Shown: piece by piece, positions 9,952 to 19,567 of the stretch
How positions within the stretch are numbered: position 1 is the stretch's first letter
Layout of the letters: every line of letters starts with the position of its first letter
Assembly (NCBI RefSeq): GCF_013415905.1
Contig: NZ_CP058909.1
Span: 3,348,001-3,412,000, forward strand
From: Halosimplex pelagicum
GTDB taxonomy: Archaea; Halobacteriota; Halobacteria; Halobacteriales; Haloarculaceae
DNA length: 64,000 bases
Reading direction: 5' to 3'
Position numbers and translations under genes: made by a program
Notes under the pieces: generated by a model
The model's input: the letters and a program-made list of their open reading frames with translations, nothing else
What the model was told of the DNA's origin: nothing
Database searches by the model: none

Positions 9952-10396
9952 TCTCGGACCCTCCCTCGTCCCCGTCCGCCCGCTCGGTGTCGGGCAGCAC
10001 GACGACCGGTCGGTCGGCCTCGGTCACCAGCGACAGCGCCACGTCGCCGGTCAGCAGCTGGACCCACCGGCTCCCGCCGCGGGGAGTGATGACGATGGCC
10101 GACGCGTCGAAGTCGGCGGCGGCCGCGAAGACGGCGTCGGCCACGTCGGTGTCGTAGCGGATCTCCGTCTCGATGTCGATATCGTCGCCGAAGTGGGCTT
10201 CGAGGACCGCGAACGCCTCTTCGGCGGCCTCCTCGCGCTGTTCGACGCCGGCCTTGTCGGGGGCGCCGCCGGCCTTCTCGACGACGTGGAGGGCCAGCAC
10301 CGAGCCGAACTCGTGGCCGTCGAGCGCGCGGGCGGTCGCCGCGGCGTCGTCGTCGCTGGCGACCGGGAGGACGACGCGGTCGAACAGGTCGCTCAT
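9944..10396 (-). CDS. Universal stress protein (UspA family)
   Basis: A single-domain UspA protein of 150 residues: VVLPVASDDDAA at the start (first strand and loop), ALHVVEKAG, and ASAIVITPRGGSRWVQLLTGDVAL as the degenerate ATP-loop. It is first in a two-gene operon with the permease-UspA fusion, whose start overlaps its end by 8 bases. The two could form mixed Usp dimers that gate the transporter (inference). A TTAAGT TATA-like element on the minus strand lies about 110 bases upstream (near 10507-10512). Confidence 0.85.
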   Translation of the reverse strand: MSDLFDRVVLPVASDDDAAATARALDGHEFGSVLALHVVEKAGGAPDKAGVEQREEAAEEAFAVLEAHFGDDIDIETEIRYDTDVADAVFAAAADFDASAIVITPRGGSRWVQLLTGDVALSLVTEADRPVVVLPDTERADGDEGGSESE

Positions 10397-10520
10397 CGGC
10401 GCCGCTCCGGCGGTCGCTGGCAGTTCGATTCCGCTCCGGCGGTCGAAGCGACGGCGCTACCGCGGGAGACGAACCGTTGCATGCTCGTTCTCTACGAGCG
10501 ACCCAACTTAACCACTTTGT

Positions 10521-10607
10521 CCGAGCGGCGCCGGAGCGGGGCGGCCGTTCCGAGCGGTGCCGGATCGAGGTGGCCGTTCCGAACGGCGCCGGAGCGGGGC
10601 GGCTGTC
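10521..10607. repeat. Three tandem 29-bp GC-rich repeats in the uspA/trkH intergenic region
   Basis: Three head-to-tail 29-bp units (10521-10549, 10550-10578, 10579-10607), each of the form CCGAGCGGNGCCGGANCGNG followed by GTGGCCGTT or close. They lie between the divergent uspA and trkH genes. A related short motif, CGCTCCGGCGGTCG, occurs twice nearer uspA (10402-10450). The rest of this 310-base gap shows only promoter-like sequence. Function unknown. Confidence 0.7.
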
Positions 10608-10706
10608 CCGGAGATCGGCGGTCGAAGTCGTCGCGGCCGTCGCCGCCCCGTTCGTCATCGTTCCGAAACGTACATCTTCCACCGCCCGGACCGTGACAGT
10701 TGTCTC

Positions 10707-12269
10707 ATGGCGGTCGTCACCGATCGGTACGTCGACTATCGTCTCAGCCTCTCGCTGGTCGGGACGGTCGTCAAGTACCTGGCGGCCGCGCCGCTGTTCC
10801 CCGTGCTCGTCGCCATCTACTACGGCGAGAGCGTGCTCCCGTTCGTCGCGACCAGCGCGGTCATGGTCGCGGTCGGGGTCGGACTCGAACAGCTCTCCGA
10901 GGAGAGCGACCTGGGCCACCGGGAGGCGTTCCTGCTCGTGAGCCTCTCGTGGCTCGTGATCCCGATCCTCGGGACCATCCCGTATCTCGTCGCCGGCAAC
11001 GGCAGCGTCGGGGCGCACACCATCGACGGGGTCGTCAACGCCCTCTTCGAGTCGATGAGCGGGTTCACCACAACCGGATCGACGGTCATGCAGAGCATCT
11101 CCTTCGAGACCCACTCCCACGCGCTGCTGATGTGGCGCCAGCTCTCCCAGTGGCTCGGCGGGATGGGCATCCTCGTCCTGATGGTCGCGATCCTGCCGGA
11201 GCTGTCGGTCGGTGGCGCCCAGATCATGAACGAGGAGGCGCCGGGCATCTCCATCGAGAAGCTCACGCCGCGCATCCAGGAGACCGCCCGCGCGCTGTGG
11301 AAGATCTACGTCGGGTTCACCGTCCTGGCGGCGCTGGTGTACTTCGGCCTCGACGTCGTCGGCCTGGCCGACAACATGGGCGTCTACAACGCCGTCGCCC
11401 ACGCGCTGACGACGATGCCGACCGGCGGGTTCTCGCCGGAGGGGCGCAGCGTCGAGGCGTTCTCGCCGGCCGTCCAGTGGGCGATAATCCCGTTCATGGT
11501 CGTCGCGGGGACCAACTTCGCGCTGTTCTGGTACGCGCTCGACGGTCGGATCGACCGGCTGACCGAGAACGCCGAGTTCCGGTCGTACCTCGGGCTGATG
11601 GCCGGCGTCACCGCCGTCATCGCGGCGCTCCTGTTCACCGGTCTGGGGGTCGCCTCGGCCGCGCCGAACATCGCCCCCATCCCGGGCAACCTGGAGAACT
11701 CGCTCCGGCAGGCGGCCTTCCAGGTCGCCGCCATCGTGACGACGACGGGGTACGCGAGCATGGACTTCAACCACTGGCACCCGGTCGCCCAGACGGTCCT
11801 CCTCTTTGCCTTCTTCCTCGGCGGGTCGGCCGGCTCCGCCGCGGGGTCGATCAAGATCGTCCGCTGGGTACTCGTCCGGAAGGCGATGGCGCGGTCGCTG
11901 TTCACCTCGATCCACCCGGACGCGGTCGAGCCGGTCCGCGTCGGCGACGAGGCCGTCGACGAGGGGACGCTCCGGGACGTGTTCGTCTTCATCATGATCT
12001 TCCTCTCGCTGTTCGTCGTCTCGACAGTCCTGCTGTACGTCGACAGCCTGTTCATCGAACGGATGGACCTGACCGGGCTGGAGGCGATGAGCGTCGCCAT
12101 GGCGACGCTGGGCAACATCGGCCCGGGCTTCGGCGAGGTGGGTCCGATGAATAGCTTCGAACTGTTCTCCGCCCCGGCGAAGTTGTACATGGTCTTCCTG
12201 ATGTGGATCGGTCGGCTGGAGATCCTCTCGGTGCTCGTCATCCTGACGCCGGCGTACTGGCGTAGCTGA
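10707..12269 (+). CDS. trkH: Potassium uptake protein TrkH (first copy)
   Basis: A 520-residue K+ channel-like subunit. All four pore loops of the TrkH/KtrB family are visible: SGFTTTGST (about residue 120), TTMPTGGFS, VTTTGYAS and ATLGNIGPGFG, with the selectivity-filter glycine in each. About ten membrane helices; the C-terminal MWIGRLEILSVLVILTP is characteristic. It would pass K+ (or Na+) under control of a TrkA ring. ATG 10707 is chosen because the in-frame upstream stretch is low-complexity repeat. It opens a potassium-handling block running to 17014. Confidence 0.93.
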   Translation: MAVVTDRYVDYRLSLSLVGTVVKYLAAAPLFPVLVAIYYGESVLPFVATSAVMVAVGVGLEQLSEESDLGHREAFLLVSLSWLVIPILGTIPYLVAGNGSVGAHTIDGVVNALFESMSGFTTTGSTVMQSISFETHSHALLMWRQLSQWLGGMGILVLMVAILPELSVGGAQIMNEEAPGISIEKLTPRIQETARALWKIYVGFTVLAALVYFGLDVVGLADNMGVYNAVAHALTTMPTGGFSPEGRSVEAFSPAVQWAIIPFMVVAGTNFALFWYALDGRIDRLTENAEFRSYLGLMAGVTAVIAALLFTGLGVASAAPNIAPIPGNLENSLRQAAFQVAAIVTTTGYASMDFNHWHPVAQTVLLFAFFLGGSAGSAAGSIKIVRWVLVRKAMARSLFTSIHPDAVEPVRVGDEAVDEGTLRDVFVFIMIFLSLFVVSTVLLYVDSLFIERMDLTGLEAMSVAMATLGNIGPGFGEVGPMNSFELFSAPAKLYMVFLMWIGRLEILSVLVILTPAYWRS

Positions 12270-12314
12270 CGACCGGCGTCACCACTTAATGGCCTCCCGG
12301 GTCAACCTCGGGGC

Positions 12315-12797
12315 ATGACGATCTACGAGACGGAGGTTCCCGGTGTCGGGCGGAAGTTCGAGATGGAGATAAACGGCGGGAAGCGGCTGGTGGTCGTGCT
12401 CCACCACGACGGCAAGCGCGACGTGTACCTGCGGCCCGACGAGGACGCCGACAGCGAGCAGCTGTTCACGCTGTCGGGCGACCAGTCCCGCAAGTTCGGG
12501 TCGATCCTGGAGGGGGCGTACTTCCAGCCGGTCGAACTCGACGAGGTGGCGGTGCCGCTCGGCGAGGCGATCATCGAGTGGCACGAGGTCGACGACGAGG
12601 CGGAATTGGCGGGCGTCTCCCTCGAAACGGCGTCGGTCAGACAGCGGACCGGCGCGTCGATCATCGCCATCCAGCGCGGCGAGGAGACGATCCCGAACCC
12701 GACGCCCGACACCGAGATACAGCCGGGCGACACGCTCGTCACGCTCGGGACTCGCGAGGAGCAGTCGGAGTTCGAAACCCTGATCGGGGACGAATGA
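12315..12797 (+). CDS. Cation/proton antiporter regulatory subunit (KhtT-like, RCK_C domain)
   Basis: A 160-residue soluble protein. The N-terminal part (residues 1-80) starts ETEVPGVGRKFEMEI, matching the KhtT N-domain. The C-terminal part is a TrkA-C/RCK_C domain (GASIIAIQRGEETIPNPTPDTEIQPGDTLVTLG). It would sense a ligand or pH and gate the antiporter encoded immediately downstream; the two genes overlap by 4 bases (ATGA at 12794-12797), as in bacterial khtTU. Confidence 0.88.
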   Translation: MTIYETEVPGVGRKFEMEINGGKRLVVVLHHDGKRDVYLRPDEDADSEQLFTLSGDQSRKFGSILEGAYFQPVELDEVAVPLGEAIIEWHEVDDEAELAGVSLETASVRQRTGASIIAIQRGEETIPNPTPDTEIQPGDTLVTLGTREEQSEFETLIGDE

Positions 12798-13990
12798 GCG
12801 AGGCGCTGGTCGAGGTCGGGATCGCGCTGGCCGCGCTCGCGGCGGTCGGCTACGTCGCCCACCGAGTTTCGCTGTCGGTCATCCCCGCGTACATCGTCGC
12901 CGCCATCGTCGTCGGCCCGCACGAGCCCACGTCCGTCCTGGGCGTCTCGCTCACGCTGGTCCCCGAGACGGAGTTCATCGACGTACTCGCGGAACTGGGC
13001 GTCGTCCTCCTGCTCTTCTTCCTCGGGCTGGAGTTCAGCGTCGACAAGCTCCTCGCCGACCGCCGGCGAATACTGGCCGCGGGGACGGTCGACCTCGCGC
13101 TCAACTTCGGCGTCGGGATCGCGATCGGGCTGGCGTTCGGGCTGGGGGCAGTCCCGACGCTGTTCGTCGCGGGCGTCGTCTACATCTCCTCGTCGGCCAT
13201 CGTGACGAAGTCGCTGATCGAGGAGGGGTGGATCGCCAACGCCGAGAGCGGGCCGATACTCGGGACGCTCGTCTACGAGGACCTGTTCATCGCCGTCTAC
13301 CTAGCCGTCCTGGCCGCGCTCGTCGCGGGCAGCGGTGACGTGGCGGCCGTCGCGCGCGACGTTGGCGTGGCTTTCGCCTTCCTCGCGGTCCTCGCGGTCG
13401 GCGCCTGGGGCGGGACCGCCGTCCTCGACCGGGCGTTCGACCTCGACTCGGACGAGCTGTTCCTCATGGGCGTGCTCGCGACGACGACGCTCGTCGCCGG
13501 CGCGGCGCTGACGCTGGGACTGAGCGAGGCGGTGGCGGCCTTCTTCGTCGGCGCGGCGTTCAGTCAGACCGACCACGTCGACCGGATCGAACACCTGATC
13601 GCCCCCGTCAGAGACCTGTTCGCGGCGTTTTTCTTCTTCTCGATCGGGCTGACGATCGACGTGACCGTCGTCACCACCGTCGCGGGGCTGCTCGGCGCCG
13701 CGGTCGTCTGCTCGACGGTGACGAAGGTGGTCAGCGGCACCGTCTCCGGGCGGTTCTACGACCTCTCGCCGCTGCGGTCGCTGCGGACCGGTATCGGGCT
13801 GGTCCCCCGCGGGGAGTTCTCGCTGGTCATCGCGGCGCTCGCGGTGAGCGCCCCCGAGCCGGTGTCGACGGTGATCCCGCCGTTCGCCGTCGGGTACGTC
13901 CTCGTGATGAGCGTCGTCGGGACGGTCCTCATCCAGCACTCCGACCGGGTGACCGACGCGCTGGTCCCGTACGTCCCGGGATCCGGTTGA
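12794..13990 (+). CDS. Monovalent cation/proton antiporter, CPA2 (KefB/KhtU-like)
   Basis: A 398-residue membrane protein with about twelve helices and the Na_H_Exchanger fold: AYIVAAIVVGPHEP in helix 2, ELGVVLLLFFLGLEFSVDKL in helix 3, YISSSAIVTKSLIEEG and VYEDLFIAVYLAVLAAL carrying the conserved acidic residue of the ion path. It lacks a C-terminal TrkA-N domain, so regulation is left to the separate KhtT-like subunit translated just upstream. Likely K+/H+ efflux for turgor or pH control. Confidence 0.9.
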   Translation: MSEALVEVGIALAALAAVGYVAHRVSLSVIPAYIVAAIVVGPHEPTSVLGVSLTLVPETEFIDVLAELGVVLLLFFLGLEFSVDKLLADRRRILAAGTVDLALNFGVGIAIGLAFGLGAVPTLFVAGVVYISSSAIVTKSLIEEGWIANAESGPILGTLVYEDLFIAVYLAVLAALVAGSGDVAAVARDVGVAFAFLAVLAVGAWGGTAVLDRAFDLDSDELFLMGVLATTTLVAGAALTLGLSEAVAAFFVGAAFSQTDHVDRIEHLIAPVRDLFAAFFFFSIGLTIDVTVVTTVAGLLGAAVVCSTVTKVVSGTVSGRFYDLSPLRSLRTGIGLVPRGEFSLVIAALAVSAPEPVSTVIPPFAVGYVLVMSVVGTVLIQHSDRVTDALVPYVPGSG

Positions 13991-14063
13991 GGGGCCCGGC
14001 TCCGGAGCGGTCCCGCGGTCTCCGGGCGGTCGCGCCCGAGAGGGTCCCTCACGACCGGGGAAA

Positions 14064-14117
14064 CCCTCGCACCCGAGGGCGACCCTCGCTCTCCAGGGAA
14101 ACCCTCGCGACCGAGGG
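14064..14117. repeat. Two identical-arm hairpins upstream of trkA
   Basis: CCCTCG-N4-CGAGGG occurs at 14064-14079 and again at 14102-14117, both inside a 38-base repeat whose units begin GAAACCCTCGC. They lie 56-109 bases before the trkA start and after the antiporter stop, so they could be a terminator/regulatory hairpin pair or protein-binding sites. Function inferred only from position. Confidence 0.55.
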
Positions 14118-14172
14118 AAATCCACTTACGCGCGCCGCGAAAAGCCCGGAGCATGCACGCGGAGGGTAGCGG

Positions 14173-15504
14173 ATGCGCGTAGTCATCGTCGGCGCGGGCG
14201 AGGTCGGCTCGACGATCGCCGAGAGCCTCGCCCAGTCCCACGACGTGGTCGTGATCGACATCGACACCGACCGCGTCGAGTCGCTCACCTACTCGCTGGA
14301 CGTGCTCCCGATCGAGGGCGACGGGAGCGACATCGAGACGCTCGAAGAGGCGGGCGTCGCCGACGCGGACATGGTGATCGCCAGCACCGACGACGACGAG
14401 ACGAACATCGTCACCTGCGGCGCGGCCAACGTCGTCAGCGACGCGTTCACCATCGCCCGCGTCAAGAGCCCCAAGTACCTCTACGCCTGGCAGCGCGCTC
14501 GCGGCGCCTTCGGCGTCGACTTCATGGTCTGTTCGGACCTGCTCACGGCGGAGGCCATCGTCGGCCTCGCCGGGCTGCCGACCGCACAGGACGTGGACAC
14601 GTTCGCCGACGGGCTCGTCCAGATGACGGAGTTCGAGATCCCCGTCGAGAGCCCCGTCGCCGGGCAGACAGTCGCCGAAGCCGACCGATTCAATTCGCTG
14701 ACGTTCGCCGCCATCATCCGCGACGACGAGGTGGTGATCCCCCGCGGGAGCACGAAGATCGAGGCGGGCGACGAGGTCGTCGCCATCGGCAGCCCCGAGA
14801 GCATCCGCGCGTTCAGCTCCGAGATCGCCCCCGAGGAGCAGGGGCCCGAAGACGTGGTCATCGTCGGCGGCGGCGAGATCGGCTACCAGACCGCCCGGCT
14901 GCTCGAAGAGCGCGGGTTCTCGCCGCGGCTGATCGAGCAGGACGAGGACCGCGCCCGCTGGCTGGCCGAGAAGCTCCCGAACACCACCGTGCTGAACAGC
15001 GACGCGACCGACCAGGAGCTGCTGGATCGGGAGAACGTGGGGAAAGCCGACGTGATCGTCGCCGCGCTGACGAACGACCAGCAGAACCTGCTCGCGACGC
15101 TGCTCGCCAAGCGGAAGGGGACCGACCGGGCGATCACCGTGGTGAACACGGGCGATTTCACGGAGCTGTTCGAGGCGGTCGGCGTCGACGTGGCCGTCAG
15201 CCCGCGGAAGGCGACCGCCGAGGAGATCACCCGGTTCACCCGTGCGCGCCGCGCGGAGAACGTCGCGATCATCGAGGGCGACAGGGCGGAAGTGCTCGAA
15301 CTGGAGGTCGACGCCGAGAGCGTCCTCGTCGACCGCTCGATCCGCGACGTGGCGGCGGACATCCCGGAAGGGGTCGTCATCGGCGCGATCACGCGCGGCG
15401 ACGAGCACATCACGCCCCGCGGTGACACGATCGTCCGGGAGGGCGACCACGTGGTCGTCTTCGTCGACACCGAGGTACTGGACGAAGTGACCGAGAAACT
15501 GTGA
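14173..15504 (+). CDS. trkA: TrkA potassium transport regulatory/NAD-binding protein
   Basis: A 443-residue cytosolic protein with two RCK units. Each has a Rossmann TrkA-N domain (MRVVIVGAGEVGSTIAESLA at the N-terminus; VVIVGGGEIGYQTARLLEE near residue 225) and a TrkA-C domain. The GxGxxG loops bind NAD(H)/ATP. It forms the gating ring of TrkH and is seven bases ahead of the second trkH, so the two are co-expressed; it could also serve the first TrkH. Paired hairpins lie directly upstream. Confidence 0.94.
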   Translation: MRVVIVGAGEVGSTIAESLAQSHDVVVIDIDTDRVESLTYSLDVLPIEGDGSDIETLEEAGVADADMVIASTDDDETNIVTCGAANVVSDAFTIARVKSPKYLYAWQRARGAFGVDFMVCSDLLTAEAIVGLAGLPTAQDVDTFADGLVQMTEFEIPVESPVAGQTVAEADRFNSLTFAAIIRDDEVVIPRGSTKIEAGDEVVAIGSPESIRAFSSEIAPEEQGPEDVVIVGGGEIGYQTARLLEERGFSPRLIEQDEDRARWLAEKLPNTTVLNSDATDQELLDRENVGKADVIVAALTNDQQNLLATLLAKRKGTDRAITVVNTGDFTELFEAVGVDVAVSPRKATAEEITRFTRARRAENVAIIEGDRAEVLELEVDAESVLVDRSIRDVAADIPEGVVIGAITRGDEHITPRGDTIVREGDHVVVFVDTEVLDEVTEKL

Positions 15505-15511
15505 CCGCGCG

Positions 15512-17014
15512 ATGAGCTTCGTCGGGGAACTCAGAGTCGACTGGGCCACCAGTCTGAGCCTCGTCGGGACCGTCCTGAAGGCGCTGACGGCGCCGCTGGT
15601 CGGGACGGCGCTGGTCGCGCTGTGGTACCGCGAGCCGCTCGTCCCCTTCCTGGCCACCGCGGTCCTGACGCTGGCGGCCGGGCTCGCGCTCGAACGGCTC
15701 GACAGGGACGATCTGGGCCTCCGCGAGGGGTTCCTGATGGTCGCGCTGACGTGGCTGGCGATCGCCGTCGTCGGCGCCGTCCCGTTCCTGATCGCGGGCG
15801 ATGGGAACCTCGCGACCCCCGTCAACGCGCTGTTCGAGTCGACCAGCGGCGTCACGACGACGGGCGCGACCGTCGTCGAGAACTTCGACGCCCACGGCCG
15901 GTCGGTCCACCTCTGGCGGTCGCTGCTGCAGTGGATGGGCGGGCTCGGCATCCTCGTGATCGCCGTCGCGGTCCTCTCGCAGCTGTCCATCGGTGGCGCC
16001 CAGCTCATGGAGACCGAATCGCAGACCCAGGACGTGAACAAGCTCACGCCGTCGATCGAGGAGACCGCTCGCCTGCTCGGGTGGCTCTACGCGGGACTGA
16101 CGGGGCTGATGGTCGCGACGTGGCTGACCCTCGGCGCGGTCGGGCTGGGACCCGAGGTCACGCTCTACGACGCGGTGGCCCACGCCTTCACCGCCGTCTC
16201 GACGGCCGGGTTCTCGCCTCGGGCCGAGAGCCTGGGGGCGTTCTCGCCGGCGGTCCAGTGGGCGACGATCCCCTTCATGTTCCTCGGCGCGACGAACTTC
16301 GTGTTGCTGTATCACCTGACGCAGGGGAACCCCTCGCGGCTGGCCGACAGCGACGAGTTCCGCTTCTACCTCGCGGTGGTGCTCGGGCTGACGGGGTTGA
16401 CCGCGGCCTTCCTGGTCGCTTCCGACCAGTTCACCCGGATCGAGCAGGTGGCCCGCCACTCCCTGTTCCAGGTCGTGTCGATCCTGACGACGACGGGGTA
16501 CGCGACGGTCGACTTCGTCGACTGGTCGCCGGCGGCCAAGCACATGCTGTTCCTCGCGATGTTCTCCGGCGGGATGGCCGGGAGCACGACGTGTTCGATC
16601 AAGACGCTGCGCTGGCTGGTCGTCGTCAAGTCGTTCCGCCGGGACCTGTTCCGGGAGATCCACCCCGACGCGATCCGGCCGGTGCGGCTGTCCGGGCAGG
16701 TCATCGACGAAGCGGTCGTCCGCGACGTGTACGCCTACGTCCTCCTGAGCGGTATCATCTTCGTGCTCCTGACGGTGTTCGTCGTCACCGACGCCGCGAG
16801 GGCCGGACCAGGGATCGGCGAGTTCGAGGCGATGGGCGCGTCGGCGGCGACGTTCCTCAACATCGGTCCGGCCTTCGGCGACGCCGGGCCCTACGGGGAC
16901 TACGCCTGGTTCCCCGCGACGACGAAGGTCGCCTTCATCGTCCTGATGTGGGTCGGTCGCATCGAGATAATCCCAGTGCTGGTCCTGCTGACGCCGGCGT
17001 TCTGGCGGTCGTGA
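15512..17014 (+). CDS. trkH: Potassium uptake protein TrkH (second copy)
   Basis: A 500-residue TrkH paralogue of the protein at 10707-12269, with the same pore loops (SGVTTTGAT, TAVSTAGFS, LTTTGYATVDF, LNIGPAFGDAG) and C-terminal MWVGRIEIIPVLVLLTP. The third pore glycine context differs slightly (TCSIKTLRW against AGSIKIVRW just after the loop), suggesting different gating or affinity. It follows trkA by seven bases and is the likely main partner of that TrkA. Confidence 0.93.
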   Translation: MSFVGELRVDWATSLSLVGTVLKALTAPLVGTALVALWYREPLVPFLATAVLTLAAGLALERLDRDDLGLREGFLMVALTWLAIAVVGAVPFLIAGDGNLATPVNALFESTSGVTTTGATVVENFDAHGRSVHLWRSLLQWMGGLGILVIAVAVLSQLSIGGAQLMETESQTQDVNKLTPSIEETARLLGWLYAGLTGLMVATWLTLGAVGLGPEVTLYDAVAHAFTAVSTAGFSPRAESLGAFSPAVQWATIPFMFLGATNFVLLYHLTQGNPSRLADSDEFRFYLAVVLGLTGLTAAFLVASDQFTRIEQVARHSLFQVVSILTTTGYATVDFVDWSPAAKHMLFLAMFSGGMAGSTTCSIKTLRWLVVVKSFRRDLFREIHPDAIRPVRLSGQVIDEAVVRDVYAYVLLSGIIFVLLTVFVVTDAARAGPGIGEFEAMGASAATFLNIGPAFGDAGPYGDYAWFPATTKVAFIVLMWVGRIEIIPVLVLLTPAFWRS

Positions 17015-17151
17015 CCGCGACGGTCCGGCGGTCGCGAGCGTCGAACCGGGATCGCCACGGGTCGCTCGTTCGGTCGTTGCCCGACCCCGGTCCTCCGTCC
17101 CAGCGCCCGGCCGCCCGGAACGCGTAAACGCGTCGACTGCCTACGGCGCGC

Positions 17152-18681
17152 GTGGAGCAGTCGTGGCCACCGTCGACCTCGGTCGCGCTCGGCCTGCTCG
17201 TCGCCGCGGTGCTGGTCGCGGGCGCGGGATCGCTCGTCCTCTCGGCGACGGGGCCGGACGACCCCGGGGTCGGGACGACGCCGGCGAAACTGGTCGAACC
17301 TCGACCCGGAGAGAACGTCTTCTGGCCGTACACGAGCACCCGCCGGTCCGCGAGCGGCCGGACCCTCGCCATCAACCTCGTCGTCTACGCGGACGCCGAG
17401 ACCGTCCGGTACTTCCTGGCCGAACGGGGCGACGCCACGTGGAACGAGACGGCCGCCGAGTGGCAGGACGTGGGCCCCGACACCGGCGGGGACGCCGTCG
17501 GCGCGGCGAACAGCACGGTCGTCGAGTGGGCCGGGGCGCGCGGCGCGACCCGGTACCTCTACGTTCACAACTACGTGCTGACCCAACCCGGGCCCAACGA
17601 GACGCGCCGACCCTACCGCGCGGCGCCGTTCACCGGCCACCTCGACCCCAATCCGGGCGGCCGGTGGATCGACGAGACCTACCAGTTGCACGACGGGAAC
17701 TACTTCGGCGCCCGCGACCACCTCCGTCTCTACGAGTCGCCCTTCGAGTCCGACGAGTGGGTCGCCGTCCAGGCCCACAGCGACCACTGGGACTGGTTCC
17801 GGCTGCGTCACACCGTCCACGCGACCGACGAGACGCGCGACCGGCTCGAAGCCGAGTTCATGGGCCACCCCTCAGTCGACACCGTCTGGCGGATGTACCT
17901 GGGCAACCGCCGGGCGCTGGGCTCGGACGGCTGGGCGACCGTCGTCGACTTCGTCGGCCTGCTCGGCGCGCCGAACCTCGGGTCGGGACTCGCCGCGATG
18001 GGGCTTGTCGCCGGCCGCGACGCGGCGGCGCTGGCCCGGCGACGCCGGCGCGGAAGCGCGCGGGCGGACGGTGTGTTCGCGTTCGGCTCCGGAGGGGCCG
18101 GAAGCGCACGGGCGAACTCTTCGGACCTGCGGACGGACCCCTCGAACGCGATAACGGACCCGGTCGGGACCGCGAGGCGGGCGCTCGTCTCCGGACTGCT
18201 CGCGCGCGGGTGGCTCGACCGCGAGGGCGCCCTGCTCGTCGTCCGCGGGCTCTCGTACGCGTCGCTGTTCGCCGCGCTGTTTTGCTGCTACCTGTCGGTC
18301 CGGTTCGGCGGCCTCGCGCTCGAACACCGGTTTACCGACATCTCGCCGAAGGTCATCGCCGCCGCGCTGTACCCGGTCCTGGCGCTGGGGCTCCCCGCGC
18401 TCGCCCACACGTTCGGCCGTGACCTGGACCCGGTCCGGAGCTTCGCGGTCGCGGCCCTCGGGATCGGCGCGGCCATCGTCGTCGACTACCAGTCGCTCGG
18501 GGTCACGGTGCTGTCGCTCGACGTGGTGCTCCACCGAGTCGGCGTCGTCGTCGCGGTCGGGTTCCTCGCGGCGGGTGCGGTCAGCCCGCGCGCGTCGACC
18601 GAGACGGTCAACCCGCTCGTCGCCGCGGGCACGCTCCTGTGGGTCACGCTGCTGCTCGCGCCGCTGGTCGGGTGGCTGTGA
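17152..18681 (+). CDS. Conserved haloarchaeal membrane protein of unknown function
   Basis: A 509-residue protein starting at GTG 17152. One N-terminal membrane helix (residues about 9-32) is followed by a large extracytoplasmic domain (to about residue 255) rich in Trp/Tyr/His, with [15 protein letters not shown] as its most distinctive stretch. Then come a basic, low-complexity linker ([12 protein letters not shown]) and about five C-terminal helices. No enzyme motif is recognised. A TAAACG TATA-like element sits about 25 bases upstream. Confidence 0.75.
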   Translation: MEQSWPPSTSVALGLLVAAVLVAGAGSLVLSATGPDDPGVGTTPAKLVEPRPGENVFWPYTSTRRSASGRTLAINLVVYADAETVRYFLAERGDATWNETAAEWQDVGPDTGGDAVGAANSTVVEWAGARGATRYLYVHNYVLTQPGPNETRRPYRAAPFTGHLDPNPGGRWIDETYQLHDGNYFGARDHLRLYESPFESDEWVAVQAHSDHWDWFRLRHTVHATDETRDRLEAEFMGHPSVDTVWRMYLGNRRALGSDGWATVVDFVGLLGAPNLGSGLAAMGLVAGRDAAALARRRRRGSARADGVFAFGSGGAGSARANSSDLRTDPSNAITDPVGTARRALVSGLLARGWLDREGALLVVRGLSYASLFAALFCCYLSVRFGGLALEHRFTDISPKVIAAALYPVLALGLPALAHTFGRDLDPVRSFAVAALGIGAAIVVDYQSLGVTVLSLDVVLHRVGVVVAVGFLAAGAVSPRASTETVNPLVAAGTLLWVTLLLAPLVGWL

Positions 18682-18715
18682 ACGGGTCGAGGACCTCGGG
18701 CACGCGCCCGAGCAG

Positions 18716-19438
18716 TCACGCCGGGTCGGGCGACCGGGCGGTCACGGCGACCCAGTCGTCCTCGGTGCCGGTACCGTCCCCCTCGGTGTCGGCGTCGGTC
18801 CCGTCGGTGTCGGTATCGCCCCCGCCCGTCGAGACCGAGACGACCTCGAACCCCGCGGTCTCGAACAGGTCGCGAGCGCGGTCGGGGTCGTAGCGCTCGA
18901 AGTGGCGGCGGTCGTCGTCGTAGGGGCTCCGGTCGACTCCCTCGCCCGAACCGCCCGCGGCCTTGAGCGAGACGAGCGTGACGCCGCGGGGGGCGAGCAC
19001 CCGTTCGAACTCGGCGAGGGTGGCGGGGACCTCGCGCTCGGGGACGTGCAGCAGCGACGCGCACGCCCACAGGCCGTCGAAGCGGTCGTCGGCGAACGGG
19101 AGCGCGCGCATGTCCCCGCGGACCGGCGTCGCGTCGGCGACGCGCTCGCGCGCCCGGTCGAGGAACGACCGCGTCAGGTCGAACGACACGGTGTCGAAGC
19201 CTGCCCCCGCGAACGCCGCGGACTCCCAGCCCGGGCCACAGCCCACGTCGAGAACGCGTGGCGTCTCGGCCGACTCCGCTTCGTCGCCCCGGGTTCCCCG
19301 GTCGGCGCCCGTCGCGTCGACCGCGGTCACGAACTCCTCGACGATGTCGGCGACGACCGAGCGGTCGCCGTGGCGGTCGGCGTAGTCGTCGGCGACGCGC
19401 TCGTAGGTCTCGACCGTGCGTCGGACGCGTTCGTCCAT
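18716..19438 (-). CDS. Class I SAM-dependent methyltransferase
   Basis: A 240-residue protein with the Methyltransf_11/25 pattern: motif [17 protein letters not shown] (about residue 65), motif [33 protein letters not shown] as motif IV and [16 protein letters not shown] after it. Substrate unknown; the short post-fold suggests a small molecule. The C-terminal third contains an acidic Gly/Asp/Thr-rich linker ([18 protein letters not shown]). It is divergent from adk. Confidence 0.85.
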   Translation of the reverse strand: MDERVRRTVETYERVADDYADRHGDRSVVADIVEEFVTAVDATGADRGTRGDEAESAETPRVLDVGCGPGWESAAFAGAGFDTVSFDLTRSFLDRARERVADATPVRGDMRALPFADDRFDGLWACASLLHVPEREVPATLAEFERVLAPRGVTLVSLKAAGGSGEGVDRSPYDDDRRHFERYDPDRARDLFETAGFEVVSVSTGGGDTDTDGTDADTEGDGTGTEDDWVAVTARSPDPA

Positions 19439-19534
19439 GCGGACGGGCGGTCGCACCGCGCGGTGGTAAGCGTACCGGCGGGTCGGCCGGGTCGAAGGTG
19501 CCGACGGCGGCGCTCGTCCGCCGACGAGAACGAC

Positions 19535-19543
19535 ACTATAAAG
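19535..19543 (+). promoter_or_regulatory. TATA box of adk
   Basis: ACTATAAAG lies 25-33 bases before the adk start and is one of the clearest TATA boxes in the window. Confidence 0.6.
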
Positions 19544-19567
19544 CGGCGGTGCGCCGAAGCCGGCGGT

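Noticed and set aside
7837..10089. 750-codon plus-strand frame opposite the permease-UspA gene
   Set aside because: An antisense shadow of a high-GC gene. The minus-strand frame has clear APC and UspA domains. The same applies to most other long antisense frames in this GC-rich sequence.
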